Positions 21,282-32,813 of a stretch of DNA of 64,000 nt are shown in pieces. The position numbers were made by a program, and so were the translations under genes. This DNA comes from Dichetophora obliterata. Lineage: Eukaryota; Arthropoda; Insecta; Diptera; Sciomyzidae. Each line of letters starts with the position of its first letter. The stretch's first letter is position 1. The notes under the pieces are model-generated. The model saw only the letters and a program-made list of their open reading frames with translations. It was not told where the DNA came from and did not search any database. The stretch spans positions 78,974,177 to 79,038,176 of the forward strand of contig OY986438.1 of the NCBI GenBank assembly GCA_963920525.1, written 5' to 3'.

Positions 21282-22263
21282 ATTAAAATGGCGATACAAA
21301 ATACTATTAGTTATTAAACCGTTATTAATTATTTAACAGGCAGCAATTCAGTTGTACATCCCCGATTTCTGTTATTGGAATGGTAGACAGAGACAAATGA
21401 TTTTCGTTGTGTTCTACTTGTCTTTGTCTTGTTCTTTCTTATGAGAAAAATAAATTTAATGTACACACAATTTAGAAAATTTTCAAACGAACGATTTATA
21501 TCGTGTAACAGCACGTAAGTACTTTTAATTGTGAAATATATTAAATAAAATATTATATTTTCTAAAAATAATTATATTTTAACACTTCTCTAGTTAAATA
21601 GACGAAGCTGGTCAAGTGCAGGTGATAGCTGCTCCGAGTGCTTCTGGCAAAAACTCAAAGTAAAAGAAAAGAAAGCTCGCATGTGACCAAACGACATGCC
21701 ATCACGTCAGTCTATGTGTAACATGAACAAAAACATGTTTAATTCCTAACGCAACAATATGAACATAAATTATTTAAGGAAACTTTTTAATGTAAGATAC
21801 TAATATTAATTTTCAATAAAAATTCAAAAAATAAATGTGTTCATATAGTTAAAAAATAATAGGAAATTAACCAGGTATTTTAATGGCAGATATAACTGGT
21901 GTACTTGGTATAACAAATAGTTAATTACTTACTCATTTCACTGGTAGCTGCAACTAGTATTTTTGCCATATAAATAAGTTATTTAACTCATTGCTTTAAG
22001 TGGCAAGTTTGGCAACTATTTTCAGTTATTTAACTTATTATTTAACTGATTGGAATAACAGGCATATAAAATGTGTAAGCGAGATGACTATGCAATTTAA
22101 ACTTCAGAAAAAGTATGTGCAGGAAAAGAATAAAAAATCACACTCACACAAATTTTATGGTAAGATTTTTTACATAGCTTTTAAGAAACTAATAGAAAAT
22201 ACTGACCGAAACTTCCGTATTGCTTCTCTTTATATAACCGGTTGTGTTCTTGCAGGGTATGGT

Positions 22264-23607
22264 TCATCAGTAGCTCGTTCCTGTAACAAAATCAGCATGT
22301 TACCGATTTTTGTGACGTCAGCCGTTATCGATCCCTAGTTACCGATTTCGTGACAACTAATGTTTCTGTGCGTTCAAATCGGTAAAAACTCGGACCGTGA
22401 TGAAAAAGAAAACAAATCGAGAAGAAAAATTGCGAAATTGAGTCAAATGACAAGCAGCTGTTTACTCGAATATATTATTTTAGTTGCGCTAAAACTTTAT
22501 AATAAATAGGTGCTTGTCTTGTTAATAAAAAGTGAATATTTGCAGTTTAAGAAAATGAATTATGTTATAATGATGTGTATTAATGGTTGCGGAAATAATC
22601 AACGATTATGAATGTTAATAATTTTACACTTAGTGCTGTGCTGCAAAAACTTAGCAAATATATGCAACCAGGAACTTTTTCATATTTCAAACATATACAG
22701 CCTTATTCATAACCTCATTTTAAAGGCTGCGTAACTTTAAACCAGCTTTAAACCGCACATCTTTATTTATAAATGTTTTTTCGGCTTGTGTTAGATCTGC
22801 GTAACTTAAACGCCGAAATTTGCGTTTAAAGGCTGCGTAAATGTAACCTTAACTTTTTGTCGTCTTTTCGATTATGGTTGATATTTATATCATAGACATG
22901 CTCCATATGCGACCTTTTTAGACTTTTTTCAGTAAAAGATTCGTAAATGTGCAAGAATTCTTCGTTTTTGTAAAAGAGTTTCGATTGTTTAGACACAAAC
23001 CTTACAAAATTAAGCAATGAATAAAAAAGTGGTTATGAATAATAATTTCAGCAAGGTTGCGTAGAGGATGCTTAAAGCCTTGAAAAGTGCGTAACTGAAC
23101 AAGCGTTGAACGTTTGTTTAAGAAAGTCTATTGTATAAGGCTGGTACTGTTTTTCCAAAATTTTTAACTTTAAAATAAATAGGCATTATTTATAAATTAC
23201 ATTACCTTTGAAACTAAAACTTTTTTAAGAATAGCAAAATATTTCAATCAGAAAAAAATTCGACTTATATGAAAATAACCATTTTTAAAGGTATATTTCG
23301 AGTACTTAGTTAACTTAATAATACACAACATTTCTGATATTTGATAAATCGGTAGAGTTCTCACTTGCCGCAAAGCCAGTGAGAAAAGTGACACATTGTT
23401 TTGGATTCACTTTACGTACAGAAACACTTTTAAAAGGTTCCATTAAAATGAAATCGGAACATGTGATAGCTTATTGATTTGGAACGAACGAATCGAACAG
23501 AAATTGACTCAGATACGTACAGAAACATTGCCATTGAAAGTGACGTCAAATCGGTAGTGAGTCGGTAACTACGATCGCTACGAGTTACAGGAACGAGTTA
23601 TAGATCA
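22264..23607. mobile_element. 1.3-kb element with inverted ends, carrying a nested MITE
   Basis: Inverted ends share AGCTCGTTCCTGTAAC (22272-22287) and GTTACAGGAACGAGTT (23584-23599). Subterminal stretches with CGGTA and GTGACGTCA occur on both sides. The interior has no transposase and holds another MITE at 22698-23143. Confidence 0.65.
22698..23143. mobile_element. Nested MITE with CAGCCTTAT ends
   Basis: Begins CAGCCTTATTCATAA and ends in TTGTATAAGGCTG, an imperfect inverted repeat. Both subterminal regions contain GCGTAACT and TTTAAAG blocks in opposite orientation. No clear 8-bp duplication. Confidence 0.6.
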
Positions 23608-23637
23608 CAATAATCGATCAAAAGCATTGTGCATTAG

Positions 23638-24143
23638 GTTGTTTCAGACTATTCTACATGAAGGATGGAAATATAGGACGGCAGAATAACGGGAAAGTCT
23701 GTTCGAGCTTTCGGACTATCCTATATGTCTTATGGACTTCATTATTTTTTAGCGTTCAAGAAGATAGGATCGTGCAATGGCAAAACAATTTCTTACTATT
23801 TTATAATTTATGAAGTTTACTTCTATAATATTCTAAACTTCTATAATGAACTCCTTTCAGTATGCTAACCACCTGCCATTTTTATACATTAAACTTTGCT
23901 CTTTGTTTACGGTTTTCTTTATATACTCACTCCACGACTTTTTTTTTAGAATGAGAAACTGTATGAAGTCGGATGAGCGCGCGTTCGCACATACTTCATG
24001 TATGATAGACCGCCACAAAAAATCAAAAGTTTTTGATTTCCATACTACATGTAGGACGGTCCGCAGTATTTGCTTTCACACTTCCTTCATGTCCATCCGA
24101 CCTGTCCAATCCGTCCTACATATAGGATAGTCCGAAACCCCCA
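23638..24143. mobile_element. About 505-bp MITE (TTTCGGACTATCCTACAT ends)
   Basis: Left end GTTTCAGACTATTCTACAT pairs with right end ATATAGGATAGTCCGAAAC. ATTAG flanks both sides (23633-23637, 24144-24148). The right half is repeated at 31135-31262. No ORF of substance. Confidence 0.7.
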
Positions 24144-24537
24144 ATTAGCTATTTAAACAACAAAAGAAGCAAGGTTCCACTGAACGAGTTGAAAATTATC
24201 ACAAGATGCCAAGTGTTTTAAGTGGAGATATTAATTGCGAATTCAGACATGAATGTTCATGGCACTTAAGGCAAGGCCGGTGGTCTAGCGCTAGAAAATT
24301 CAAGGTATTTTTAGGATTTTTTTTAAAAAGTTACAATATGGAACACCGATATTTAAACTGTTTAGGTATATTGTAACACTCATTCAATCATCATAAAAAA
24401 GTTTATTATTTTAAATTAAAAAATTGCTAATCTTATTTAAAATGGCACTCAATGAGACGCTCTCAAGAAAAAGGCATGGACAGAGTTGTAGATTTATACT
24501 TTTCCATTTATCTGAAAAAATAAAACCAAGAATATTA

Positions 24538-25823
24538 TTGGGGGTTGGAATTAGTTTTAAAGGTTTTCTAAGAGATGGCGTAACTATCAATAGATCGCAT
24601 CGGGCACACCTGTGACTAAATTCATTTCAAAGCACATTGTGTAAGCTTCATTTTTCAGTATGTGTCATTCCACTGATGTGTAAACAACATATATTTTTTT
24701 CTCTGTGAACATGTCGACTTTCGTTCCAACAAAACGCAATTTGTGGGAAGGTTTACTTTTGTGCTTCCATTTGAAGAAAAAAGTGGTTGAAGCACAACGC
24801 ACGCTTACTGAGGCTTACGGGGACTATGCTCCATCGATTTCTACTTGTGAGTACTGGTTCCGTCGGTTTAAAAGTGGTGATTTTGATACGGAAGACAAAG
24901 AGCGTCCGGGCCAGCCGAAAAAGTTTGAAGATGAGGAATTGGAGGCTTTGCTCGATGAAGACCCGTGTCAAACCCTTCAAGAATTGTCAGAATCATTGGG
25001 AGTCGACTTAGCAACGGTCGGCAAACGCTTGAAGGCCATGGGAATGATTCAAAAGCAAGGAAATTGGGTGCCGTACCAGTTGAAGCCGAGAGACGTTGAA
25101 CGGCGATTTTGCATGTGCGAACAACTGCTTCAACGGCATAAAAGGAAGATTTTTTGCATCGTATTGTCACTGGCGATGAAAAGTGGATCCATTACGATAA
25201 TCCTAAGCGAAAAAAATCGTGGGGACCACCCGGCCATGCATCAACATCGAGGGCCAAGCCGAATATTCATGGCGCCACGCTTATGCTGTGTATTTGGTGG
25301 GATCAGAAGGGTGTCGTGTACTATGAGCTGCTAAAACTTAACGAAATGATCACTGGGGAACGCTACTAACAACAATTGATGCAATTGAGCCGAGCATTAA
25401 AGGTTAAACGGCCGGAATATGCCAAAAGACACGACAAAGTGGTTTTTCAACATGACAACGCACGGCCACATGTTGTAAGAACCGTCAAGGAAACGTTGGA
25501 GGCGCTGAATTGGGATGTGCTATCCCACCCGCCTTATAGCCCAGACATAGCCCCTTCCGACTACCACCTATTCAGATCGATGACGCATGGCTTGGCTGAG
25601 CAGCGCTTCACTTCTTACGAGGATACCAAAAAATGGGTCGAATCGTGGATTGCCTCAAAAGACGAATCGTTCTTCCGGCGCGCAATCCATAAGCTGCCAG
25701 AAAGATGGGAAAATGTTGTAGCTAACGATGGACAATACTTTGAATAATATACATTGTACCGTTGTTTTTAAATAAATGCTCAAAAACCGAAAAAAAAACT
25801 TTAAAATTAATTCCAACCCCCAA
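24538..25823 (+). mobile_element. Full-length mauritiana-type mariner (1286 bp)
   Basis: Inverted ends TTGGGGGTTGGAATTAGTTT (24538) and its partner ending at 25823 (AATTCCAACCCCCAA). TA is duplicated at 24536-24537 and 25824-25825. The 1286-bp length equals that of Mos1. It lies in intron 3 of the spliced gene, same strand, and carries a defective transposase. Confidence 0.95.
24711..25747 (+). pseudogene. Mos1-like mariner transposase with frameshift and stop
   Basis: ATG at 24711 opens MSTFVPTKRNLWEGLL. Helix-turn-helix region at 24720-25060, WVPYQLKPRD linker near 25070, first Asp block TGDEKWIHYDN near 25172. HDNARPH is near 25450 and YSPDIAPSDYHLF near 25540, matching the mariner D,D34D triad. 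Ends KLPERWENVVANDGQYFE. Two breaks: a one-base frameshift near 25150 (AAGATTTTTTGCAT) and a TAA for an expected Gln at 25367-25369 (RY*QQL). Otherwise family-typical, so decay is recent. Inactive as read. Confidence 0.95.
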
Positions 25824-26030
25824 TATTAATCAGTATGAGTGCAGCTATGGCTGGCACAAGAAAATAAAAAATATTGAAAATTGACAATAACGCGCTTTTG
25901 AAAATTAAGTTCTTAAAACAGCTTGTTTTCTACCGATTATTAAATGTAATATATACGATGTTTTTGAAATAAAACTTTGATTCTAGTATCAGCGATAGCA
26001 ACTATTATGAAGAGCATATTTAAATTTCAG

Positions 26031-26189
26031 ATGATTCGGCCGAATAGTTTTTGTGTTTCCTACAACACCATGCCGAAAAAAGTAGTTAAAATGAGTATAA
26101 AGAGAATGAATGTAGACGAACACTGTAACTCGACACCTACTAAAACGGCTGTAGAAGTGAAAATAATGTCAGAAAGACTATACTATTAA
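26031..26189 (+). CDS. Unknown gene, candidate terminal exon 4
   Basis: Acceptor CATATTTAAATTTCAG just before 26031. It joins exon 3 in phase 0 and runs 52 codons to TAA at 26187-26189. The residues are basic and Met/Lys/Val-rich (MPKKVVKMSIKRMNVDEHC). An ATTAAA at the stop could serve as a polyadenylation signal. Intron 3 would be 5.7 kb. The total joined protein would be 268 residues. This is the least certain exon: a 50-codon open frame can arise by chance in this AT-rich DNA. Confidence 0.42.
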   Translation: MIRPNSFCVSYNTMPKKVVKMSIKRMNVDEHCNSTPTKTAVEVKIMSERLYY

Positions 26190-26254
26190 AATATAGAAAT
26201 ATATATGTATAGAAATATAAAAATTCGTTAGAGCAATCAATTGCTCTAACCTGA

Positions 26255-29016
26255 GGGCGGATTCTGAAAAACGCTAAAGCTAAAAATCTCCACCGCCAAG
26301 GCTAAATTTATAGTTTTAAGCTATATTGCAATTCTGAAAAACTACATCGCTTATTTTCATGCTAAAAATTTAGAGACTGAACGAGCTTTTAACGAAGAAT
26401 AAAATTAAAGCTGTCATTGCTAAATTTTTAGCGATTGCTGCAATTCTAAACTTTTTTTTAGCGATTTACAGAAACTCTAATTTTATTTTTAGCTATAATT
26501 TTGGAGTCCAATATTTTGTTGCCACTAAGTTTAAAATTAATAGATTTTTCAATTAAATTCGTAATTTTTGATATATTTATTAAGAAAAATTAATGGTAAA
26601 TCTCTTTTGAATGTTTTCAAAGAAAAATATACAAATTTAAAGCACTTTTCCGAAAACTTGCTGTTAGTATTTATCATTTGTATTAATATTAGGGGTACTC
26701 ACATTTCATTGCACTTTCCTGTGCAGTTGAGGACTTGTGCAGTTGTGCAGTTAGGTTTTCGTGAACCACTATCACTTTTTCCAAGCTGTTAAATTTTTCA
26801 ATGCAGTGCACTTGCACAACTGCTCAAATCTTCAAGTTTTAGGCTGCAGTAGAAAAGCACTTGTGCTGATTTTTGACGCACGTGTATTTTGATTTTGTAA
26901 AGTGCACAAGTCCTCAACTGCACTGACAAATACACGGAATCGTGAATACCCCTATTGTTATCATATAACATGCTTTTAGAAAAAGGTTTCATCTCTTAAA
27001 ACTTTAGAAAAATTTATTAAATGAATTGGTAGTTTACAAATAAGCTTTAATTGTTGTGACACACTCTTATGTGATAATTCTGTATTACGAAAAAGTATAT
27101 CAACGACTAGAAAGACACTTGAAATAAAACAGTTCTATATGGAAGAAAGTATTGCTTCTCGTGTCTTTCTTATCATTGGTGTGCAATTTGGTCATTAATT
27201 GACAAGAAATTTTGCACCTAATATTTAGTATGTAAAATGTACTCTGTTTGCAAAATTTTGAAGAATTGAATGAAACCTAAGCCTCCACTAAGCCACGACT
27301 GTTTTGGTATTTAAAGTTGAACCAGTCAAAATAGATCCTTACTAGTTTTTATATAGTTTTCTTGTATGACGAAACGAGAATATTTAATGAAAAATCATAA
27401 AGTACTCGAGTAAATATACATAAAAAATTAATCACAAATTTTTAAGTATATTAACATAAGTTTATTTAAATTTTTTTCAAATAACTGAAAGTTTTTATTT
27501 TGCACTTTTTATTTAGATATTGGTGCAGTTAGTAAACCATTTTAAAAATAAGAAACAAGTTTATTTTAATTATTATATTAATTTAATTATGGTTCGAAAA
27601 AAATTTTAAAAAGTTTTCGAAAACTTTTCACTCGGATGATGAATTTTTGACAGTCGGAAGTATAATTTTTGATATCAGTGAGGTGGGTTTTACTGTCAAA
27701 AATTCATGTAGCCCCGGGGACTAGTAGAAATTTTGACAACCGGCACAAGAATTTTTGAGTGAAGCAAAAGGGTTGTGCTTTACCCTTACAAAAATGTTAG
27801 TATCAGTGTTTTGCTGTGTATTTTTTCTGAAAAAAAGTAGTTTTATTTATGTTTCCGTATAAAAAAAGGATTGTGCTTTGCTTTTAATATTCAGAAAATA
27901 TTTATTATTAGGCTAAAAATGCAGGCTTGAGGAGCAATTAAAAAGCATGGAGTCACTTCAGTCGTCTTTAATTTATTTTAGTATCAATAAAAATTACTAC
28001 ACTTCTTTTTTAAGATTTTCAAAAACTAGGCCAGTCTTAGGAGTTAAAGGGTTTAAAATAAATATTTATGTTAAATTTGGAAGTTCATTACTTCTGATAT
28101 ACGCGATGTTTTTGTTTACTGCACTGAACTTGCAAAACTAATGCATTGAATATACTTTTTAAATATTTATAAATATGGCGGATAAAGAGTTAATACGTGT
28201 TCAAGGATGTTTTATGGTTAGCTGATTGATCGACTGAGTATAAGTCAATATTTTCTTTCGTATTACAATCGATTGAGCTCAAAATGTGGCACTAAGTGTA
28301 TTTCGGGTATGGCAACCTTTAGGTATAGTGCGATTTTTAGTTGACAAGAAAACTTTAAAACTGATACATTTTTACTTCAGTATATTTTATAAGTGGAGTA
28401 AAATCTAAAAATATAATTTAAAAATGTGTTTTCAATTTATTCCATCTCTAAGCTAATTAGATAAAATACATACAACAAAATAATCATGAATAAAAATTGT
28501 TATTTTTTTGCAAATTTTTAATGTATACACAAGTTTTGGTTTTATAAGTTATTTTACTTAAAACAGTTACATTCCTTGCAGCTCATAATATCATTTTGAA
28601 TACAAAAATAAGTAGTAGAAAACGTGGCAGTCAAATGCATCTTAAAAAACTCGTTCATTCGCTGAGAAGACGTCAAAATTTCCGGATAACATTTTCATGT
28701 TTCATTTGGCACAGCAAAAAATGACAATTTATGAACAACAGATACAAATTTTTTTCAACTTAACATTTTCTTTCCTATAGAACCAATAGTGAAAAGTTTC
28801 CAAATGGCACACAGCCATAACCAAATAAATTTTTTAACATAAGAATCGCTAAAACAACGCTTCCTATGGCGAGTAGTAGAAGCAACATTTTAAGCTAGGC
28901 GATTTGAAACTCAGAATCGCATTTTAGAAAAATCGCTTAGGAATTGAACGAAGCATTTTTTAGCATTTTAGCGATAGAGATTTAGCTTTAGCTAGGCGAT
29001 TTTCAAAATCCGGTCT
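26255..29016. mobile_element. 2.8-kb foldback element with TTTAGC-rich ends
   Basis: Left end GGGCGGATTCTGAAAAACGC pairs with the right end (GCGATTTTCAAAATCCGGTCT reversed). Both subterminal regions are rich in GCTAAA/TTTAGC (26260-26490, 28850-29000). CTGA may be duplicated at the junctions. It interrupts foldback MITE copy 2. The interior holds no transposase, only AT-rich DNA, another MITE (26690-26954) and a hairpin near 27650-27705. Confidence 0.7.
26690..26954. mobile_element. 265-bp MITE with TAGGGGTACTCAC ends
   Basis: Left TAGGGGTACTCAC and right GTGAATACCCCTA are inverted. Internal CAGTTGAGGACTTGTGCA also pairs with TGCACAAGTCCTCAACTG, so most of it folds back. Related wording (GTGAATACCTCTA) occurs near 50390. 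Confidence 0.75.
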
Positions 29017-29113
29017 CTGACCTAAAGCTCAATAAACAATTGTAAATTATCAAACAACTAGAATTTGTATTTAAAATCAAGAATGATTTAAACTATCAAA
29101 CATTGAGAATTTG
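29017..29113. mobile_element. Foldback MITE copy 2, right arm (interrupted)
   Basis: Continues 26228-26254 and resumes at 30416-30450. The sequence CTAAAGCTCAATAAAC, AACAACTAGAATTTGTATTT and CAAGAATGATTTAAACTATC matches the right arm of copy 1 (16380-16460). Its left arm is absent. Confidence 0.8.
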
Positions 29114-29115
29114 TA

Positions 29116-30415
29116 AAGGATGTTTTTTATAGAGTGATACAAGTTTAAATTATAATAAAACATAGTAATATATTTTTAATATCAATGAAATGGACTTTAT
29201 TGGATAGAAAATCTTATGATATTAATGTTTAAATATGATTTCGGCCATGTGGCCGCCACGGCTGGCGCGTACAAAGCGCAATATGGAGCACCAATTTTCA
29301 CAAACTTCGCAGCATTTACGGCCGTATCTCGCCGATAACTCTTCGAATGTTGATTTCGAGGTGTTCAATTGTTTGTGGTTTATCGACGTAGACAAGTGAC
29401 TTTACAGAGCCCCAAAGAAAATAATCCAATGGGGTTAAATCACATGATCTTGGGGGCCAATTAATTGGGCCATTTCGTGAAATTATTTTTCGTCAAAAGC
29501 TTCCTTGAGTACATCAATTGTAGCGCCCGCTGTGTGGCATGTGGCTCCGTCCTGTTGGAACCACATATCAGCAAAATAAATGCCAGCTAATTGAGGTACG
29601 AAAAAACTTCAAATCATGTTCCTTTGACGTTCACCATTAAGTAACATTCTGACCATCATCGTTTTTGAAGACGATGACTCCAATGACTCCGCCAGCCCAT
29701 AAAGCGCACCAAACAGTAATTTTCTGTGGATGTAATGGTGTTTCGACAAAAGCTTGTGGATTCTCCTCACTCCAAATACGACAATTCTGTTTATTTACGT
29801 ACCAAATCAACCAAAAATGGATGGAAAAATGGAAATAAAATTTTCCATGGAAATTCAAAATCAATATCAATTTGTGCTTCAGCCTATTCGCCGAATCGGC
29901 GGCGCATACGATGGTCATTTGGCTTTAATTCCTGCACAAGTTGAATCTTGAAAGGTTTTAAGCCAAGATTTTTTCGTAAAATCTTCCATAAAGTGGAAGG
30001 ACACAACCCCAGTTGCTGAAAACGGCGACGAATTGATTGATTAGGATCATCTTCAATGCTTTCCTGTACAGCAGCTACAGATTGTTCAGTGCGCACTGTT
30101 CGGCGTCTCACGGGATGCACATCAGTAACAGTAAATGTGGCCCGAAAACGATCTATTGTTCTTCGAATTAGCAGCTCTGAAGGACGATTATGTACGTCAT
30201 AAAATGGACGAAGTGCACGACGAAGTGTTTGACGAACAGAACCATTATTTTTATTGAAAATTTACACAACTTGCACGCGTTGCTCTGGTATAAGTCGCTC
30301 CATAATAAAATGTCAAAGCAAACTAAATAAAAAGCATTTATCAGTTCTTAAATGGGTGGTTAAATAAAGCAGTGATGTTAACTCAAAGTTGTATCACTCT
30401 ATAAAAAACACCCTT
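29116..30415 (-). mobile_element. Tc1/mariner-superfamily element, 1300 bp
   Basis: Inverted ends of about 25 bp sharing TGTTTTTTATAGAGTGATAC (left from 29116, right ending 30415). TA is duplicated at 29114-29115 and 30416-30417. Removing the element and one TA restores continuity of the foldback MITE, which confirms the insertion boundaries. Confidence 0.93.
29222..30303 (-). pseudogene. Tc1/mariner-superfamily transposase, degenerate
   Basis: ATG at 30303 starts MERLIPEQRVQVV, then an early stop. DNA-binding region includes VRRRTVRTEQSVAAVQ and IRRRFQQLGLCPSTLW, then LVQELKPNDHRMRRRFGE. Later blocks are FWLIWYVNKQNCRIWSEENP, HPQKITVWCALWAGGVIG, WFQQDGATCHTA (second catalytic Asp) and a region near 29410-29440 corresponding to the third. 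Ends at 29222 (GGHMAEIIFKH). Several stops and frameshifts make it inactive. The N-terminal fragment at 49489-49857 is a distant relative. Confidence 0.88.
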
Positions 30416-30450
30416 TATTTAAACTATAGAAAATTAACATATTATACATA

Positions 30451-31134
30451 GTTGTAGATACTTATATAATTATTTCTTTAATTATTTTTGAGCACGAGGC
30501 TAATTTGTCGATTGGCCTCGCTCCAATAAAGTTTCCTTGTTCACAAAATTATTCTTATGAATATTTTATAGCGCTAAGCCCAGTAAGGTGCTCCGCTCAG
30601 TTATCATATAGAAGCCAATTTTGCAAACACTTCATTGTGCAAAAGGAACGTTCACTGGAATCTATCTGTACCACAGGGCAGAGTTAAAATTATGTCCACA
30701 ATTTGGTAAAATTGCGGAGCTTTTTATTTTTCCATTACTCAAGTTCGGCTCCTATCTTTACTATATCTATTTTATTTGGGTACCAGTAACTTATAGCACT
30801 TTGAAAAGGTTTATTATCGCTTTTTAAATCGGAATTTCATTTGATTTGAAAAGCTTAATTCGATAAAAATCCTCTGCTGTTTCTTAGGCTTACTTATTTC
30901 CATTCCAAGTTGTTGAAACCATATTTCAGTTTTATTAAATATATCTTTGATATATTCCTTATCGTTTCAACTGCAAGATTTATATATTCGCAACCTTCTA
31001 TTAGATCTTTATCAATTTTTTTGCAATTTTAGAGTCAGAGTTGGTTAAAGTGATTTGGTTAAAAGAAATATTAATTTAAAGATATAGATATTAAATTTTA
31101 ATTTAGTTTGTCAGCTTTGCAAATTGGTTTAGTA
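30451..31134. other. Unassigned AT-rich DNA
   Basis: Nothing recognised. Short overlapping ORFs near 30505-30827 look like chance. Confidence 0.4.
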
Positions 31135-31262
31135 GTTTCGTCCTACATGTAGGACGACGGTTCGCAGTATTTGCTTTCGCACATCCTACATGTCCACCTG
31201 ACCTGTCAAATCCGTCCTACATGTAGGATAATCCGAAACCTCCTATTAGCTATTTAAACAAA
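31135..31262. repeat. Fragment of the 23638-24143 MITE
   Basis: Repeats the right part of that MITE: GTCCTACATGTAGGACG, CGCAGTATTTGCTTTC, ACCTGTC..TCCGTCCTACAT, then flank ATTAGCTATTTAAACAA, which matches 24144-24160. The shared flank suggests a larger repeat unit was duplicated. Confidence 0.75.
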
Positions 31263-31570
31263 AACAAAAAAAAAAAAATAATTTAAAAAACTTAAAACCC
31301 GACTTTCGATTATATAAAAATTGTATGCCCACAATTATTCAAATAAAAAAATAAGTTTAAAAAACTAAAACCCGACTACTAAAAATCACGCTCTAAAAAG
31401 TATGAAACAAGAAAATGTTCTCATCTGAAATTTTTATGCATAAACTATTCAATGTTTTTGTTTATTAAATAAACAACTTACACATTATATATTTTATTGT
31501 ATTTTATACATATTCAAAGTGATATTCTGAAGATATCCGTGGTCGTATGCCACCTATCCTAACAAAACAA

Positions 31571-31741
31571 TACAATAGGGCAGTTCACGATCTTGTTGCA
31601 TCGTTGCAAATGCAAAATAAACAGCTTTTACAAAAACAAAAAGCATATGTTGCAAAAGCTTTTCAATGCTTTTTTTTTTTGTAAAAGCTGTTTATTTTGC
31701 ATTTGCAACGATGCAACAAGATCGTGAACTGCCCTATTGTA
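31571..31741. mobile_element. Near-perfect palindromic MITE, 171 bp
   Basis: Arms of about 70 bp, starting TACAATAGGGCAGTTCACG and ending CGTGAACTGCCCTATTGTA, appear to match almost base for base through TGCATCGTTGCAAATGCAAA. The loop is short and A/T-rich. It would form a very stable hairpin. Confidence 0.88.
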
Positions 31742-32189
31742 ACAGAGGTAAGCGATCATAAGCTTTAGGGCAAAGTGCATCAAGAGGACGACATATCACC
31801 ATACATCTAGAGGGCGTCATATGACCATATACAGTTAGTCATATAAATAAGTATACAAGGGTTTTGAAGAAAGACATCGTTAAAATAAACAAACTTTTTC
31901 ATAATACATATAAAAAAATATTTTTTTTTTGTTTACTCTATGCACTCACGAATATACGAAAAAACAATTTTGCTTCAAAGTCCCGTTCACCATTAGTACG
32001 CTTAAAATGAAAACATCATGCTTATTCACGTCAAATAAAGAAGTATACAAGAAGAACAATAGTAACGGTCAAGCTTGTTTATTGTTAAGTCGATTCACTA
32101 GTGCTTAATTTGATTTTTGTGTTGTGCGAAGAAATAATTTTTCTTTGGTATTATACTTTAATTTGAGAAAATAATAAACATTTCTTAAC

Positions 32190-32468
32190 ATGGCGCCTCG
32201 TGGTAAAGAAATTTCGCAGGATTTAAAAGAATTTATAATAAAATATTTCCAAGAGGAGAAGTCAGTCCGAAATATCGCGCAGATCGTAGATAAAAGCCCG
32301 TCGACAGTGCAAAAAATTAATGAAAAGTTAAAAAAATACAACTCCACTGAAAATAAGCCTCGTCCCGGAGCCTCTCTTAAGTTCAGCGATAGAGAGCGCC
32401 GTGGAATCGTCAACAAAATAAAAGCAAAACCAATGCTTTCCGCCCCAAAAACGAAAATTTTAAGGTAA
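32190..32468 (+). CDS. Tc1-like transposase, N-terminal DNA-binding fragment
   Basis: 92 residues from ATG. MAPRGKEISQDLKEFIIKYF, then a helix-turn-helix (SVRNIAQIVDKSPSTVQKI) and a GRPR-like basic link (NKPRPGASLKFSDRERRGI). This is the paired-like DNA-binding half of a Tc1-type transposase of more than 300 residues. No DDE catalytic domain follows before the right arm. As read it could bind DNA but not cut it. Possibly a truncated relic. Confidence 0.7.
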   Translation: MAPRGKEISQDLKEFIIKYFQEEKSVRNIAQIVDKSPSTVQKINEKLKKYNSTENKPRPGASLKFSDRERRGIVNKIKAKPMLSAPKTKILR

Positions 32469-32813
32469 AAAGTATTATTGTAGCAGGTTGGATATTTACT
32501 ATTTCGGTTTTAGTAAAAATACTCAAAATTACCTCCATCAAAGTGGACGTGGTGAGCTCGTACTAAACAAATTCTTCAGACTTTAAAAACCCAATTATCA
32601 TATATGAACCTTAGGATTTTGTTTGCAAACAATGTTCTTAGCGTTTTTAGCTAAATTTAAAAATCCCTAAACCGCAATTGTACGTTATAATAGGATTTGC
32701 AATACTGTAAACTCTTTGAAATGAGTAAAATAACAGAAATAACGCAATCAAAACAAAACAATGAAATCTTCGCGCTTCTATAAATAACTAGCTGAGACAA
32801 TGTGTGTTGCTAC

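Noticed and set aside
24753..25170. Minus-strand ORFs over the mariner
   Set aside because: Antisense shadows of the transposase frame.
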